Shown: in pieces, positions 1 through 7,570 of the stretch | How the letters are laid out: each line of letters opens with the position of its first letter | Position numbering within the stretch: the first letter of the stretch is position 1 | Assembly (NCBI RefSeq): GCF_900142075.1 | Contig: NZ_FQZO01000001.1 | Coordinates: 496,001 to 560,000 of the forward strand | From: Clostridium amylolyticum | Lineage (GTDB): Bacteria; Bacillota; Clostridia; Clostridiales; Clostridiaceae | Length of the DNA: 64,000 nucleotides | Reading direction: 5' to 3' | Made by a program: the position numbers and the translations under genes | Notes under the pieces: generated by a model | Databases searched by the model: none | What the model saw: the letters and a program-made list of their open reading frames with translations, nothing else | Told to the model about the DNA's origin: nothing

Positions 1-1
1 T

Positions 2-769
2 GATGTAAAAATAGATGAAAAGAAAATGAATAAAGAGGATTTAAAAAGAGGGTTATTCGAAAATAAGCAAGGTTATGAATATTTAAATGCATTATTTTTT
101 CAGCGCCATAGAAGGATAATGACAGCCCCTGTAAGAATAAGAGTGTTTATGATTTTAGCCGCTTTTATTATCACCAGTGGTATAGTTCTATTTTTCCCTG
201 AGCTAAGAGAATCTTTATTGGGAGTAATTAAAAAAAGTGGTCCAGTAATGGTGTTTATTATGTACACAATGTCTACAGGAGAAAGAATATGTAAGGCTAT
301 GTTTTATAATTGTGATATAAGCCTTTTAAGATATGGCTACTATCGCCAAGGTAAAGTGATATTGTCAAATTTTACTTCAAGGCTTAAGAGAACAGTCCTT
401 CTAAATATCATCCCTGCTTTTGCGCTTTGTGTAGCTATGATGGGAATTATTATAATTTCAGGTTATGTTAGTGAGCTTATAACAATGATACCATTATTTC
501 TTTCAATATTATCTTTAGCTTGTTTTTTTGCTATACACCATCTTTTTATGTATTATGTTATACAACCATATACAAAAGAGCTAACAGTAAAAAGCCCGCT
601 GTTCAAAATAGTTAATAGCATAATTTATATTATTAGTTATATCTGCCTTCAAGTAAAAACCTCATCCCTTTATTTTACCTTAGGGGTTATGGCAGTTACT
701 ATAATATACATGATAGTGGCACTTGCCTTAACCTATAAATTAGCTCCAAAAACCTTTAGATTAAAGTAA
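2..769 (+). CDS. C-terminal part of a polytopic membrane protein, probable ABC-type permease (5' end outside window)
   Basis: The reading frame is open from the first bases of the window, and the first ATG (26) has no convincing ribosome binding site, so this is probably the end of a longer gene. The visible 250 or so residues begin with a basic cytoplasmic stretch followed by about six hydrophobic segments (roughly residues 40-57, 70-85, 125-147, 150-172, 198-212 and 220-238 counted from the ATG) and end in a short basic tail. No catalytic motif is visible. The overall look is that of clostridial ABC-2-like permease subunits, but that assignment rests on general resemblance only. The gene is closed by the long hairpin at 772-832. 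Confidence 0.55.
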   Translation, partial: DVKIDEKKMNKEDLKRGLFENKQGYEYLNALFFQRHRRIMTAPVRIRVFMILAAFIITSGIVLFFPELRESLLGVIKKSGPVMVFIMYTMSTGERICKAMFYNCDISLLRYGYYRQGKVILSNFTSRLKRTVLLNIIPAFALCVAMMGIIIISGYVSELITMIPLFLSILSLACFFAIHHLFMYYVIQPYTKELTVKSPLFKIVNSIIYIISYICLQVKTSSLYFTLGVMAVTIIYMIVALALTYKLAPKTFRLK

Positions 770-771
770 AT

Positions 772-833
772 AAATGTAACTACCCCAGGGGTGATACCAT
801 TTTATGGTATCACCCCTGGGGTAGTTACATTTT
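772..833. terminator. very long perfect hairpin, probable bidirectional terminator
   Basis: Two perfectly complementary 29-base arms (772-800 and 804-832) are separated by only three bases. A T-run closes the right side and an A-rich run opens the left side, so it could stop transcription from both directions. It starts three bases after the stop codon at 769. The stem is much longer than a normal intrinsic terminator. Confidence 0.75.
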
Positions 834-899
834 ATGGAATATTTTGACACTTTTTAAATGTATTGCAGTAAATTGCTGAAATAAGGTAATAAACAATGA

Positions 900-928
900 T
901 TGACAAGCATATTAATAATAATTATTAT
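900..928 (+). promoter_or_regulatory. sigma-A type promoter for the BTAD regulator gene
   Basis: A perfect TTGACA (900-905) is followed after 17 bases by TATTAT (923-928). Transcription would begin near 935 and give a leader of about 130 bases before the TTG start at 1068. Confidence 0.6.
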
Positions 929-1067
929 AGATTTTAACTAGATAAATACATTTTTTAGGGAAAATGTATAGTGATTATCATTTTTGTAAGTTACTTAAGA
1001 TTAGCTCATGGGTTTAACTAAAGAAGGAGGATACTGTATGTAAATATAATTTAAGGAGTGAGGATAT

Positions 1068-2378
1068 TTGATTTGGCAAGGAGTAGGATTCTATAATACT
1101 TATGAAGAGGAAATAATATATAATTATCCATTAGAGATTTATACCTTTGACCATTTTGAAGTTAAATATAAGGGAAAACCTATTATTTATAAGTTTAATA
1201 CTTGCCCGAAAATATTTACTTTGTTCAGATTTTTAATTACCCACAGGAATAGGCTTTTAAGTGTGGAGTCTATAGAAGAAAATTTATGGGACGATAGGGA
1301 ATATCAAGATTCAAAAAACGCCATAAAAGGACAAATTTTTAGATTAAGAAAGATTCTTAAAGAGATAAGTTTTGAATTATGTCACAGTGAATTAGAAGAA
1401 TTCATGGAACTGGTATTTAAGAATGGATGCTATATGCTTAAACTAAATGGAAATTATTTTTTAGATCTGGAAGAGTTTCAAAAGAATATAGATGTTCTTA
1501 AAAATGATATTAGTGTTGGTGAAGAAAATTTAACACTAAGGATGAATACCCTAGAACTTTATAAAAATCATTTTATTGACAATCTGCCTAGTGATCAATG
1601 GATATTACCTATAAGAAATTACTATAAGAGATTATACGTTGATTTAGTGGAAAGCACTGTAATGATATTAAAAAAATTCAATTATACAAAGGAGATTCTT
1701 GATATACTAGAAAAGGCTATGCTGATAGAACCTTTAGAAGAAAGCTTTCATGTGGAATTTATTGATGTTTTGGTAAAGCAGGGAAAATATAAAGAAGCTT
1801 TGGAGCATTATAAATATGTAGAAGAAAAATCTCATAAGGAACTAGATATTATGCCTTCTAGAGTTATGATGGAATTGCAAGAAATAATACACGAGGCATT
1901 AAGGGCAAAATCTAAGACTTTTAATAATATAAATGAAGATATTATAAGCTTTAGCGATATTAGTGCTACTTTAATGAGAGATAATAACATAAAACTGCAG
2001 GAAGTTAAAGGATCACCTTCCCATAAGTCAAGAGCTTGTCATAAGGAAGCTTTTAATAAGATGTTTAGGCTTGAAAAAGATCTTAGCATAACTAGCGGTA
2101 TTAGAAGCGCTTTGATGAAAGTCACTTTGAGTCCTTATTTAGGAAGTGATTTTTTCACAGTGTATGACATTTTAGTGGATACGGTGGATTATACCATTAG
2201 AAAAGGCGATGTCTTTTCCATAGATAATGAGGAGAGAAAAGGTGAAATACTAATTCTCTTATATGATATACCTAAAGAAAATTGGGATATAGTAAAAAAA
2301 CGATTATTGAAGAATTTTATTGATAAGAGCGAAAAAAAATATCTAGAATATTTAACCATAGATTTCACTATAATTTAA
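1068..2378 (+). CDS. BTAD (AfsR/SARP-like) transcriptional regulator with degenerate GGDEF-like C-terminus
   Basis: This 436-residue protein starts at TTG, 5 bases after an AAGGAGTGAGG ribosome binding site. Residues about 25-125 look like an OmpR-type winged helix, with the NAIKGQIFRLRKIL segment as recognition helix. Residues about 145-285 form the helical bacterial transcriptional activator domain, with TPR-like helices (KAMLIEPLEESF, ALEHYKYVEEKSHKELDIMPS). The last 100 residues contain RKGDVFSI and EILILLYDIP, which resemble the core of a GGDEF domain without the catalytic GGDEF itself. Proteins with this N-terminal architecture activate neighbouring genes by binding direct repeats beside the -35 element. 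The next gene cluster has such repeats at 2452-2484, so it is the probable target. The C-terminal reading is an inference. Confidence 0.85.
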   Translation: MIWQGVGFYNTYEEEIIYNYPLEIYTFDHFEVKYKGKPIIYKFNTCPKIFTLFRFLITHRNRLLSVESIEENLWDDREYQDSKNAIKGQIFRLRKILKEISFELCHSELEEFMELVFKNGCYMLKLNGNYFLDLEEFQKNIDVLKNDISVGEENLTLRMNTLELYKNHFIDNLPSDQWILPIRNYYKRLYVDLVESTVMILKKFNYTKEILDILEKAMLIEPLEESFHVEFIDVLVKQGKYKEALEHYKYVEEKSHKELDIMPSRVMMELQEIIHEALRAKSKTFNNINEDIISFSDISATLMRDNNIKLQEVKGSPSHKSRACHKEAFNKMFRLEKDLSITSGIRSALMKVTLSPYLGSDFFTVYDILVDTVDYTIRKGDVFSIDNEERKGEILILLYDIPKENWDIVKKRLLKNFIDKSEKKYLEYLTIDFTII

Positions 2379-2417
2379 ATAAAGAAAGGTGCTATTTAGT
2401 ACCTTTCTTTATTTTTA
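2377..2417 (+). terminator. intrinsic terminator after the BTAD regulator gene
   Basis: The arms AAATAAAGAAAGGT (2377-2390) and ACCTTTCTTTATTT (2401-2414) pair perfectly around a short loop and lead into a T-run. The left arm overlaps the stop codon, separating the regulator gene from the surface operon. Confidence 0.8.
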
Positions 2418-2451
2418 TGGAAAATTCTAAAAATTCATAAAATTTAACCAA

Positions 2452-2484
2452 TATAAAACTAGTATAAAACTAAAATGAAACTAT
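2452..2484 (+). promoter_or_regulatory. three tandem 11-bp direct repeats, predicted operator for the BTAD regulator
   Basis: The octamer TAAAACTA occurs at 2454-2461 and 2465-2472, and TGAAACTA at 2476-2483, exactly 11 bases apart. Units one and two match at 10 of 11 positions. A -10-like TATATT lies at 2492-2497, eight bases past the last unit. Helical-turn spacing next to a -10 is the known layout of SARP binding sites. Binding here is inferred. Confidence 0.55.
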
Positions 2485-2533
2485 TAGGTGATATATTATA
2501 TTACATAACATTAATAATTGCTTAGAAGGGGAG

Positions 2534-4378
2534 GTGAGAAATATTAGAAAGATATCTCTAATTAGATCTCTTTTAGTGCTGGTAACAATTCCTATTCTAA
2601 TTACTTTAACAGGTATATCCTCTTTGGCTGCAGCACCTGCTGCTGCGGAGGTGGTAGAGGTGGATAAGAAGGCTAAGCTTGTAAGCCCTTGCGAAAGGAT
2701 TTATGAGGTGGAATTATCCTTAAAAGGAAATCCTACACCTAAACCTCTAGATATCGTTCTTGTAATAGACCGCTCAGGAAGTATGGATAACGATGGAAGA
2801 ATGACCAGTGCAAAGAATGCTGCTAAAGCATTTGCTCAACAGATAATACAGAGTAGTTCTAATAATCGTATTTCTATAGTGAGTTTTAGTAGTGATGCAA
2901 CTATAGGTAGAACTCTTACAAACAACTTAAATAATATCAATAGCACTATTAATGGCTTAAATGCAAATGGGAGTACCAATATCTATGACGGACTTGTAAA
3001 AGCTAATCAAGTATTAGCGGGTGCAAGAGCAGATGCTGCAAAATCCATAGTATTATTATCTGATGGAATAGCCAATAGACCAACTCAAAATAATAATCCT
3101 AATTATCCAATTACCCAGGCAATTAATGAGGCTGCTACATCAAAAAACAGAGGATATTTGGTATTTACTGTAGGGCTATTTAATGGGTTAAACGCTGAAG
3201 ATAAGCAAACCGCTGTAAACACATTAACTCAAATAGCAAGTCCAGGAAATTATTATGATTCAGCTACATCAGCTCAGCTTACAGAGATTTACCTGAAAAT
3301 AGCCAACTCTGTTAACTATGCAGCTAAAGAAGCGGTGATAAAAGATATACTCTCTGATGAAATAAGAAACAATTTTACCTTAGATACCAACAGCTTTAAG
3401 ATAGATGGGGTTCCAGTAGCCTTAGGAGGAGTTGAAAACCGTGTTTTATACGATTCTTCCACAGGAACCATCACTTGGAATTTGGGAACCTTAGGTAATG
3501 AATCTAAAAAATTAACCTATAACGTAAAGGCAAAGGATAGCTACGGAGGAAGTAATGGTGAGATGATATTCACCAATAAAAATGCAGAGGTTGGTTATAA
3601 AGATATTAATAATGCCTCTCAGAAAAAGATATTCCCAATGCCAAAGATAAAGGTTCCAGCTGCATTAAGGGCAGAAGCGGGATCAGATAGAACGGTAAAT
3701 GAAGGGGACAGCGTAGTACTTGGAGGTAACCCCACAGCTATAGGTGGTTTTGGTACAAGTATGAATTGGACAACTTTACCGGATGGCACTGTAACATGGA
3801 TAGATAATAACCTAAATACTACTGGTAGCTACACTTATAAATGGTTCTCTAGAAAGGCAGGGACTGCTAATTGGAATGAATTTTCTTCAGTAAGTAATCC
3901 AACTGTAACTCCTGCTGAAGATACAGAATATAAGGTAGAAGTAAGAGATTTCTTTGGTAGATGTGTGGCCACGGATCAAGTAACCTTGAAGGTTCAAAAG
4001 TTTGGAGAGTTCAAGGTTAAGATAATAGTTTTAGATGAGAATGGTAATGACATATCTAACAGCATAGAGGATGAATTTTATCTAAAAGCCACAGCAGTTA
4101 ATGGGCAAAGATGGAATATCATTCAAAGCCCCAGAGAAATTAAGAATTACTCCAGATTACCTTTAGGAAATTATTCCGTATTACCAGATTATATATCTGA
4201 GTATTATCAGCTCATAAGCATAAAGAATAAGACTGGTATAGATATTACCTCTACAGGAAGCATTTTGTTATCAGAAAGCAATAGAAATGAAGAAGTTATT
4301 ATAACCCTTAAGGTAAAAAAACCAGGTGGATTTACTGACAATGAAAAAGTAGACAATATTTTCCCAGTGATTAAATAA
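2534..4378 (+). CDS. secreted VWA-domain surface protein
   Basis: The 614-residue product opens with a basic N-terminus and a hydrophobic signal sequence (about residues 10-38, ending LAAAPAAA). A von Willebrand factor A domain spans about residues 70-260, with the metal-ion-dependent adhesion motif DRSGS at 79-83, a GSTN loop and LSDG. It is followed by beta-rich domains: one with a TGTITWNLG segment, and a PKD-like one around residues 380-490. There is no LPXTG motif. The ribosome binding site GGGGAGGTGAG overlaps the GTG at 2534, so initiation may instead be at the non-canonical ATT at 2543. As first gene of the sipW/TasA-like operon it is a plausible tip adhesin or assembly partner of the fibre; this role is inferred. 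Confidence 0.8.
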   Translation: MRNIRKISLIRSLLVLVTIPILITLTGISSLAAAPAAAEVVEVDKKAKLVSPCERIYEVELSLKGNPTPKPLDIVLVIDRSGSMDNDGRMTSAKNAAKAFAQQIIQSSSNNRISIVSFSSDATIGRTLTNNLNNINSTINGLNANGSTNIYDGLVKANQVLAGARADAAKSIVLLSDGIANRPTQNNNPNYPITQAINEAATSKNRGYLVFTVGLFNGLNAEDKQTAVNTLTQIASPGNYYDSATSAQLTEIYLKIANSVNYAAKEAVIKDILSDEIRNNFTLDTNSFKIDGVPVALGGVENRVLYDSSTGTITWNLGTLGNESKKLTYNVKAKDSYGGSNGEMIFTNKNAEVGYKDINNASQKKIFPMPKIKVPAALRAEAGSDRTVNEGDSVVLGGNPTAIGGFGTSMNWTTLPDGTVTWIDNNLNTTGSYTYKWFSRKAGTANWNEFSSVSNPTVTPAEDTEYKVEVRDFFGRCVATDQVTLKVQKFGEFKVKIIVLDENGNDISNSIEDEFYLKATAVNGQRWNIIQSPREIKNYSRLPLGNYSVLPDYISEYYQLISIKNKTGIDITSTGSILLSESNRNEEVIITLKVKKPGGFTDNEKVDNIFPVIK

Positions 4379-4392
4379 TAGGAGAGAGTTAT

Positions 4393-4950
4393 ATGGAATC
4401 AAGTAAGAAGTTATACACAGCTAAAAAGGTAATAAATATTATAGGTAATATTCTAATAGCTCTTCTATTGTTTATTTCATTAGTACTTTTCTATTTTACC
4501 TTGGCCAATAGGGGTAAAAATCAACCACCTACCATCGGCGGATATAGCATGTATATAGTGTTAAGCGGCAGCATGAGCCCTACTTTTAATGCTGGCAGCT
4601 TAATAATAGATAAGAAGGCAGCTGTGGAAGATATAAAGGTCAATGATGTCATTACCTTTAAAGATAAAGATAGCAAAGATGCTACTACTCATAGAGTAGT
4701 GGGTATTAGAGAAGAGTCTTCTAAGGTGCTATATACTACTAAAGGCGATGCTAATGAAGTAAAGGACCCAAGAGAAGTGCCTTATGAACAGGTACTGGGA
4801 GTGATGAAAGTTTCAATTCCCATGGTGGGGAGAATAATGGCAAAGCTTAGAGGTAGGAATGGATTGATTATTATGGCAATTCTAATAGGGGGATTCTTAA
4901 TTGTTTCAGAATCCTCAAAAATAATAAAACTATTAAAAAAGAAAAATTAG
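4393..4950 (+). CDS. sipW: SipW-type (ER-like) signal peptidase I
   Basis: This 185-residue membrane protease starts 15 bases after the VWA gene. An N-terminal membrane segment (about residues 14-37) precedes the catalytic motif SGSM, with the nucleophile Ser60. The general base position carries His100 in THRVV instead of Lys, which marks the ER/SipW class rather than the usual bacterial SipS class. A second membrane segment lies at about 153-170. SipW enzymes cleave TasA-family precursors. The two following genes encode such precursors, each with a signal sequence ending just before an A-W/Y-F-T motif. Confidence 0.93.
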   Translation: MESSKKLYTAKKVINIIGNILIALLLFISLVLFYFTLANRGKNQPPTIGGYSMYIVLSGSMSPTFNAGSLIIDKKAAVEDIKVNDVITFKDKDSKDATTHRVVGIREESSKVLYTTKGDANEVKDPREVPYEQVLGVMKVSIPMVGRIMAKLRGRNGLIIMAILIGGFLIVSESSKIIKLLKKKN

Positions 4951-4962
4951 GAGGAATTATAT

Positions 4963-5565
4963 ATGAAAAAGAAATTAGTTGCTAGCATAGCAGCAGTAAC
5001 ATTATCCTTAGGTTTAGTACTAGGCGGAACATTAGCTTGGTTTACAGGAGAAGCTAAAACCGATGCAACTTTTAAAGCAGGTACAGTAAAAATAGGAATA
5101 TTAAAAGGTGAAGAAGACGTAAATAATAAGACTTTAGAACTGATAAAGAACTGGAATCCTGGTGATTCTAATGATTTTGATTATTTAGTTCCTAACCTTG
5201 GAACTAAGAGAGCTTATGTTAGAGTAGAGCTTAGTGGCATGCAATGGTTAGATACACAACTTGCTAATAGCAATGTAACCATAACCCCAGATGCTAATTG
5301 GATTAAATCAACTCATGATGATGGAAATGGTGTTTCTCGTACCTTCTATTACTACAAGAACATTGTAAATCCAGAAACTGCTGCTAATCTAAAATTAAAT
5401 GTTAGGCTTGACGGTGCTTCAACAGGTAATGAGTATCAAGGAAAAACTTTTACTGTGAAGGTTAAAGCCGATGCTATACAAGCTTCCAATGGTGCTATAA
5501 AGAGTGCTTGGAATATTCCAGACCCAGTTTTAAATCAATTAGAAGCATTTACACCTGCTCCTTAA
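4963..5565 (+). CDS. TasA/CalY-like fibre subunit, copy 1
   Basis: The 200-residue precursor begins with a basic start and a hydrophobic segment ending GGTLAWFT near residue 28. The conserved pattern FKAGTVKI follows about 12 residues later. In Bacillus TasA and camelysin this N-terminal strand is exposed by SipW cleavage and can complement the next subunit. The rest is predicted to be a beta sandwich with few charged clusters and ends with the family-type QASNGA segment. It follows sipW by 12 bases with a good AGGAGG site. The likely role is the major extracellular biofilm or surface fibre, comparable to the SipW-dependent pilin of C. perfringens. The exact function in this strain is unknown. 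Confidence 0.85.
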   Translation: MKKKLVASIAAVTLSLGLVLGGTLAWFTGEAKTDATFKAGTVKIGILKGEEDVNNKTLELIKNWNPGDSNDFDYLVPNLGTKRAYVRVELSGMQWLDTQLANSNVTITPDANWIKSTHDDGNGVSRTFYYYKNIVNPETAANLKLNVRLDGASTGNEYQGKTFTVKVKADAIQASNGAIKSAWNIPDPVLNQLEAFTPAP

Positions 5566-5654
5566 TATTATAGTTACTAGACTATGAGCATAAGGAAAGA
5601 ATTTAGGAAAATAAAGTTATCTAATAAAAAAATATTGAAAAGGAGGGGGATGCT

Positions 5655-6197
5655 TTGAAAAAGAAAAATTTAATATTAAAGCTTTTGATGCTGGTAGTTA
5701 CTGTACTGTTAGTAAATATGGGATTTAATACACTAGCTTACTTTACAGATAGTAAGGCAACTGAAGGTGCATTTAAAGCTGGTACAGTAGATATAAAAAT
5801 CCACGAGAATTTCAACCCCCCCATAAAAGAAATTAAGATAGAAAATACTGGGACGAAAAGATCCTATGTAAGGGTTAAAGTAGTACCTGTATGGCAAGAA
5901 GAAGTGAATGGTAAATGGGTTGATACCTCACTAAATCCTGACAATGTAATAATCACTTTGGATAATATTTCAAATGGGAAATGGGTTCTTTCTAATGGGT
6001 TCTACTATTATAAAGGTATTTTAAATCCAGGGGAGCTTACGGAGCCTCAGCTTAAGCTAACTGTATCCTATAACCAAGATACAATCAGCCAATATAAGGG
6101 TAAAAGATTAAAGTTAAGGGTTTATGGAGAAGCGGTACAGGCATCCAATGATATGTATAAACAAATATGGAATTTAAATTCCCTTCCATGGAATTAA
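5655..6197 (+). CDS. TasA/CalY-like fibre subunit, copy 2
   Basis: The 180-residue protein starts at TTG a few bases after AGGAGGGGG. Its signal segment ends NTLAYFTDS and is followed by FKAGTVDI, the same spacing as in copy 1. The C-terminal QASND segment also matches. It is shorter in the loop region and has a GTKRSYVRVKV stretch parallel to GTKRAYVRVEL in copy 1, so the two are paralogues from an old duplication. An 89-base gap separates the two genes, the largest inside this operon. It may be a minor or nucleating subunit; that is inference from the pairing in other SipW operons. Confidence 0.82.
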   Translation: MKKKNLILKLLMLVVTVLLVNMGFNTLAYFTDSKATEGAFKAGTVDIKIHENFNPPIKEIKIENTGTKRSYVRVKVVPVWQEEVNGKWVDTSLNPDNVIITLDNISNGKWVLSNGFYYYKGILNPGELTEPQLKLTVSYNQDTISQYKGKRLKLRVYGEAVQASNDMYKQIWNLNSLPWN

Positions 6198-6209
6198 GGA
6201 GGAGAATTT

Positions 6210-6830
6210 ATGAAGAAATGTTATAAGAATTTTATTAAAACCTTTGTACTTTCATTTATATTTATACTATCCCTTATAAAAGTCAATGCCTCTGCAGAAG
6301 TAATAGAACTTTCAGGAGACCCAGAAGGATTAATAATAACCCAGAAGAATCTCTTTGATATTAAGAATATGAATCCTGGTGATAAGGAAAATTCTAAAAT
6401 AACCATTAAAAATACCGCTAATAATAAGATAAAGTTATACTTAACCATTAAAAAGACTAGTCCAGTGGATTTAGAAGGAGATTTGTTCGAAAAGCTTCAA
6501 ATTACAGTCAATTATAAGAATGGACAATTATTCAGTGGTAATATAGGAGGGTTTACTCCAAGTAATCTTTATCTAGGAGAGTTTTCTAAAGGAGATAGCA
6601 AAGAAATAGATATAAATGCATATCTTCCAGGAGCAGAAACAGATAATAGATATCAGGGTAAAGATATTAAAATGCAATGGATATTTACTGCAACAGAGGT
6701 GGCAAGCCCCGGAGGTAACTTACCAAAAACCGGAGAAACAGCTACTGCAATGATTTATCTATTGGGTCTTATATCCATACTATATGGAGTAAGAAAGCTA
6801 CTTGCAAGAAGAAATGAAGTAAATAGCTAG
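6210..6830 (+). CDS. LPXTG cell-wall anchored protein of the TasA-like operon
   Basis: This 206-residue protein has a signal peptide (about residues 1-29, ending NASA), a beta-rich extracellular domain with the motif MNPGD and repeated IxIKN strands, and a sortase signal. The sortase signal comprises LPKTG at 171-175, a hydrophobic segment at about 178-194 and a basic tail. It lies 12 bases after TasA-like copy 2 and is the last operon gene, ahead of a strong terminator. The natural reading is a wall anchor for the fibre, analogous in role to TapA in Bacillus but covalently attached by sortase. No sortase gene is in this window. Confidence 0.85.
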   Translation: MKKCYKNFIKTFVLSFIFILSLIKVNASAEVIELSGDPEGLIITQKNLFDIKNMNPGDKENSKITIKNTANNKIKLYLTIKKTSPVDLEGDLFEKLQITVNYKNGQLFSGNIGGFTPSNLYLGEFSKGDSKEIDINAYLPGAETDNRYQGKDIKMQWIFTATEVASPGGNLPKTGETATAMIYLLGLISILYGVRKLLARRNEVNS

Positions 6831-6853
6831 GAATTATTCCTAGCTATTTTTTC
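6821..6853 (+). terminator. terminator of the surface-fibre operon
   Basis: A 13-base perfect stem (6821-6833 with 6837-6849) has a three-base loop and runs into TTTTTT. It overlaps the stop codon of the LPXTG gene. Confidence 0.85.
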
Positions 6854-6897
6854 AAGAATATATGAATATTTTAAATAACTATAATTGAGGTGATAAT

Positions 6898-7494
6898 TTG
6901 GCTAATTATAGAAGACTTCAAAGCAGTTTTTGGCAGGATAACTTTGTGTTAGGCTTAAATACTGAAGAAAAGTTGTTTTATATGTATCTACTTACTAACT
7001 CTCGCACAAATCAATGTGGGATATATAGTTTCTCATCTTTAGTGGCTTCTATAGAATTAGATTTAACACAGGGAAAAGTAATGGAGCTTCTACATAAATT
7101 TATCTATAGAGGTAAAATACTATATGATAAGACCACAGAAGAAATTATGATATTGAACTGGTACAAATATAATATAAACTCCAAGAAGAATATTAGAGCC
7201 ATTAATTATGAGCTTAAGGAAGTAAAAAACTATAACTTCATAGCAAAATTATATGAACTATGTAATACCAAAGAAATAGATATATATAATATGTTTAAGG
7301 ATATAATTATGGTAGAAAATAAAGAAAAAAATGAGCTGGAAGTATCTTCTCAAGAGATAAAACACACTATTAATGAAATGAAAAATGGTAATAATGAAGA
7401 AGTTTATTTTAAGAGTTCAGTACATAATATAGATAAAAAGATAGAAGCATACAAAAACAAACCTAATAATAACACTATGAATTTAGAAGCTTAA
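6898..7494 (+). CDS. phage-type replication organiser (DnaD-like N-terminal winged helix) protein
   Basis: The 198-residue product starts at TTG after TGAGGTGA. Residues about 1-95 (FWQDNFVLGLNTEEKLFYMYL, then a helix-turn-helix region and a beta wing ending MILNWYKYN) match the pattern of N-terminal domains of Gram-positive phage replisome organisers. The C-terminal half is charged and low in complexity, with no clear second domain. No other phage gene is nearby, so it is either a prophage remnant or a domesticated chromosomal protein. The frame is intact and flanked by its own terminator. I would not assign a specific function. Confidence 0.6.
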   Translation: MANYRRLQSSFWQDNFVLGLNTEEKLFYMYLLTNSRTNQCGIYSFSSLVASIELDLTQGKVMELLHKFIYRGKILYDKTTEEIMILNWYKYNINSKKNIRAINYELKEVKNYNFIAKLYELCNTKEIDIYNMFKDIIMVENKEKNELEVSSQEIKHTINEMKNGNNEEVYFKSSVHNIDKKIEAYKNKPNNNTMNLEA

Positions 7495-7515
7495 ATAGTA
7501 GCTTTAGTATAGTAT

Positions 7516-7553
7516 AAAAAAGAATGCCTTCATAATTAAAGGCATTCTTTTTT
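7516..7553. terminator. bidirectional terminator between convergent genes
   Basis: AAAAAAGAATGCCTT and AAGGCATTCTTTTTT form a 15-base stem around a 9-base loop. A-runs and T-runs on opposite sides serve both the gene ending at 7494 and the minus-strand transporter gene ending at 7571. Confidence 0.85.
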
Positions 7554-7570
7554 AACATCTATTAAAAACT

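Noticed and set aside
971..990. Fur-like box in the BTAD regulator leader
   Set aside because: Only a partial TGATTATCAT-type match, without the required inverted-repeat symmetry.
2452..2484. CRISPR or satellite repeat
   Set aside because: Units are 11 bases with no spacers and only three copies; operator is the better reading.
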